Shown here in pieces: positions 5,959 through 6,417 of a stretch of 6,417 nucleotides of DNA. Each line of letters opens with the position of its first letter. Positions within the stretch are counted from its first letter, which is position 1. This DNA is from Flavobacteriales bacterium UBA4474. GTDB taxonomy: Bacteria > Bacteroidota > Bacteroidia > Flavobacteriales_D > Sanyastnellaceae. The notes below the pieces were generated by a model. The model was not told where the DNA came from. It did no database searches and saw only the letters and a program-made list of their open reading frames with translations. The stretch covers positions 1 to 6,417 of the forward strand of contig DGOE01000129.1 in NCBI GenBank assembly GCA_002389295.1, read 5' to 3'. The position numbers were made by a program, and so were the translations under genes.

Positions 5959-6417
5959 GTGCGCTGTTTCTTGGACCTGTCTTATGAGGGAACGGCTTAT
6001 CACGGTTGGCAGCGCCAGCCGGGGTCGGTCTCGGTTCAGGAAGTCATGGAGGACCGCTTGTCGCGGCTGCTGGGGGCGGAGACCATTGTCGTGGGGTGTG
6101 GCCGAACGGACACAGGTGTCCACGCCTCATCGTTTTTTGCGCATTTTGATTGGTATGGCGCTTTTGGTGACCGGTTTTCCGATTGGGACCGAGCCGCTTG
6201 GAAGTTGAACGGAATGCTGCCGCCGGATGTCGGTGTGCGCCGCATTTTCGAGGTGGACGAGCGCGCCCACGCCCGATTCGACGCCACTGAACGGGCCTAC
6301 ACATACCGGGTCCACACGTACAAGGACCCCTTCCTGGAGGGGCGAAGCACCCGCGTATATCAGCAGCTCGATGTGGAGGCGATGAATGCAGCGGCGGCGC
6401 ATCTGCTGTTCAAAGGC
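5959..6417 (+). CDS. truA: tRNA pseudouridine(38-40) synthase TruA, N-terminal 153 residues (runs off right edge)
   Basis: TruA isomerises uridines 38-40 in the anticodon arm of many tRNAs to pseudouridine. The frame is open from a GTG at 5959 to the end of the window, 153 codons of a protein usually about 250 residues. It opens with MRCFLDLSYEGTAYHGWQRQP, the standard TruA N-terminus, then SVQEVMEDRLSRLL. GCGRTDTGVHA at 46-56 holds the catalytic Asp51. LNGMLPPDVGVRRIFEV and AHARFDATERAYTYRV at about 90-130 match the conserved core of the first domain. An in-frame TAG at 5950-5952 and the lack of any closer ATG leave GTG as the only start that keeps the conserved N-terminus. The gene lies 19 nt after the stop of the oxoamine synthase gene with no terminator between them, so the two are probably cotranscribed. 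Confidence 0.94.
   Translation, partial: MRCFLDLSYEGTAYHGWQRQPGSVSVQEVMEDRLSRLLGAETIVVGCGRTDTGVHASSFFAHFDWYGAFGDRFSDWDRAAWKLNGMLPPDVGVRRIFEVDERAHARFDATERAYTYRVHTYKDPFLEGRSTRVYQQLDVEAMNAAAAHLLFKG

Noticed and set aside
1..6417. Search for CRISPR arrays, transposons, tRNA/rRNA genes, toxin-antitoxin pairs, phage genes or a novel defence system
   Set aside because: No array-like repeats, terminal inverted repeats, recombinase motifs or tRNA-like folds were seen, and nearly all bases are explained by core-genome genes. I find no evidence for a new multi-gene system.

Overview
The window is a compact piece of a Bacteroidota chromosome. The main pointers are a DUF4835/PorD-type secretion protein found with type IX secretion, Bacteroidota-type versions of RpoZ, BamD and CoaBC, a set of gene neighbours I recall as typical of this phylum, an absence of clear Shine-Dalgarno sequences, and promoter-like sites resembling the TAnnTTTG -7 element. 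The DNA looks GC-rich by eye for the phylum. A member of Flavobacteriales or a nearby order is plausible, but I cannot place it lower than phylum with confidence.

Left and centre (positions 1-4553) carry five minus-strand genes. In transcription order they are bamD, rpoZ, coaBC, a porD-like gene and recN, which runs off the left edge. Gaps are 12 nt, 7 nt, 8 nt (or an overlap if a TTG start is used) and a 1-nt stop/start overlap (TGATG), so this is almost certainly one operon. It joins outer-membrane assembly, an RNA polymerase subunit, coenzyme A synthesis, a periplasmic secretion-associated protein and double-strand-break repair.

The 141-nt region at 4554-4694 separates this operon from two plus-strand genes and must hold divergent promoters. 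Each direction has a similar -7-like octamer (TATTTTCG and TACCTTCG). The bamD one is so close to the start codon that the mRNA would be nearly leaderless.

Right side (4695-6417) carries a PLP-dependent alpha-oxoamine synthase-family enzyme starting at TTG. It is followed 19 nt later by truA, which starts at GTG and runs off the right edge.

I see no mobile element, CRISPR array, structural RNA gene, toxin-antitoxin pair or defence island. Coding density is about 97 percent and everything fits a conserved core-genome region. The points most worth a second look are the CoaBC active site (Asn to Asp and Cys to Ser at canonical catalytic positions) and the oxoamine synthase of unassigned substrate.
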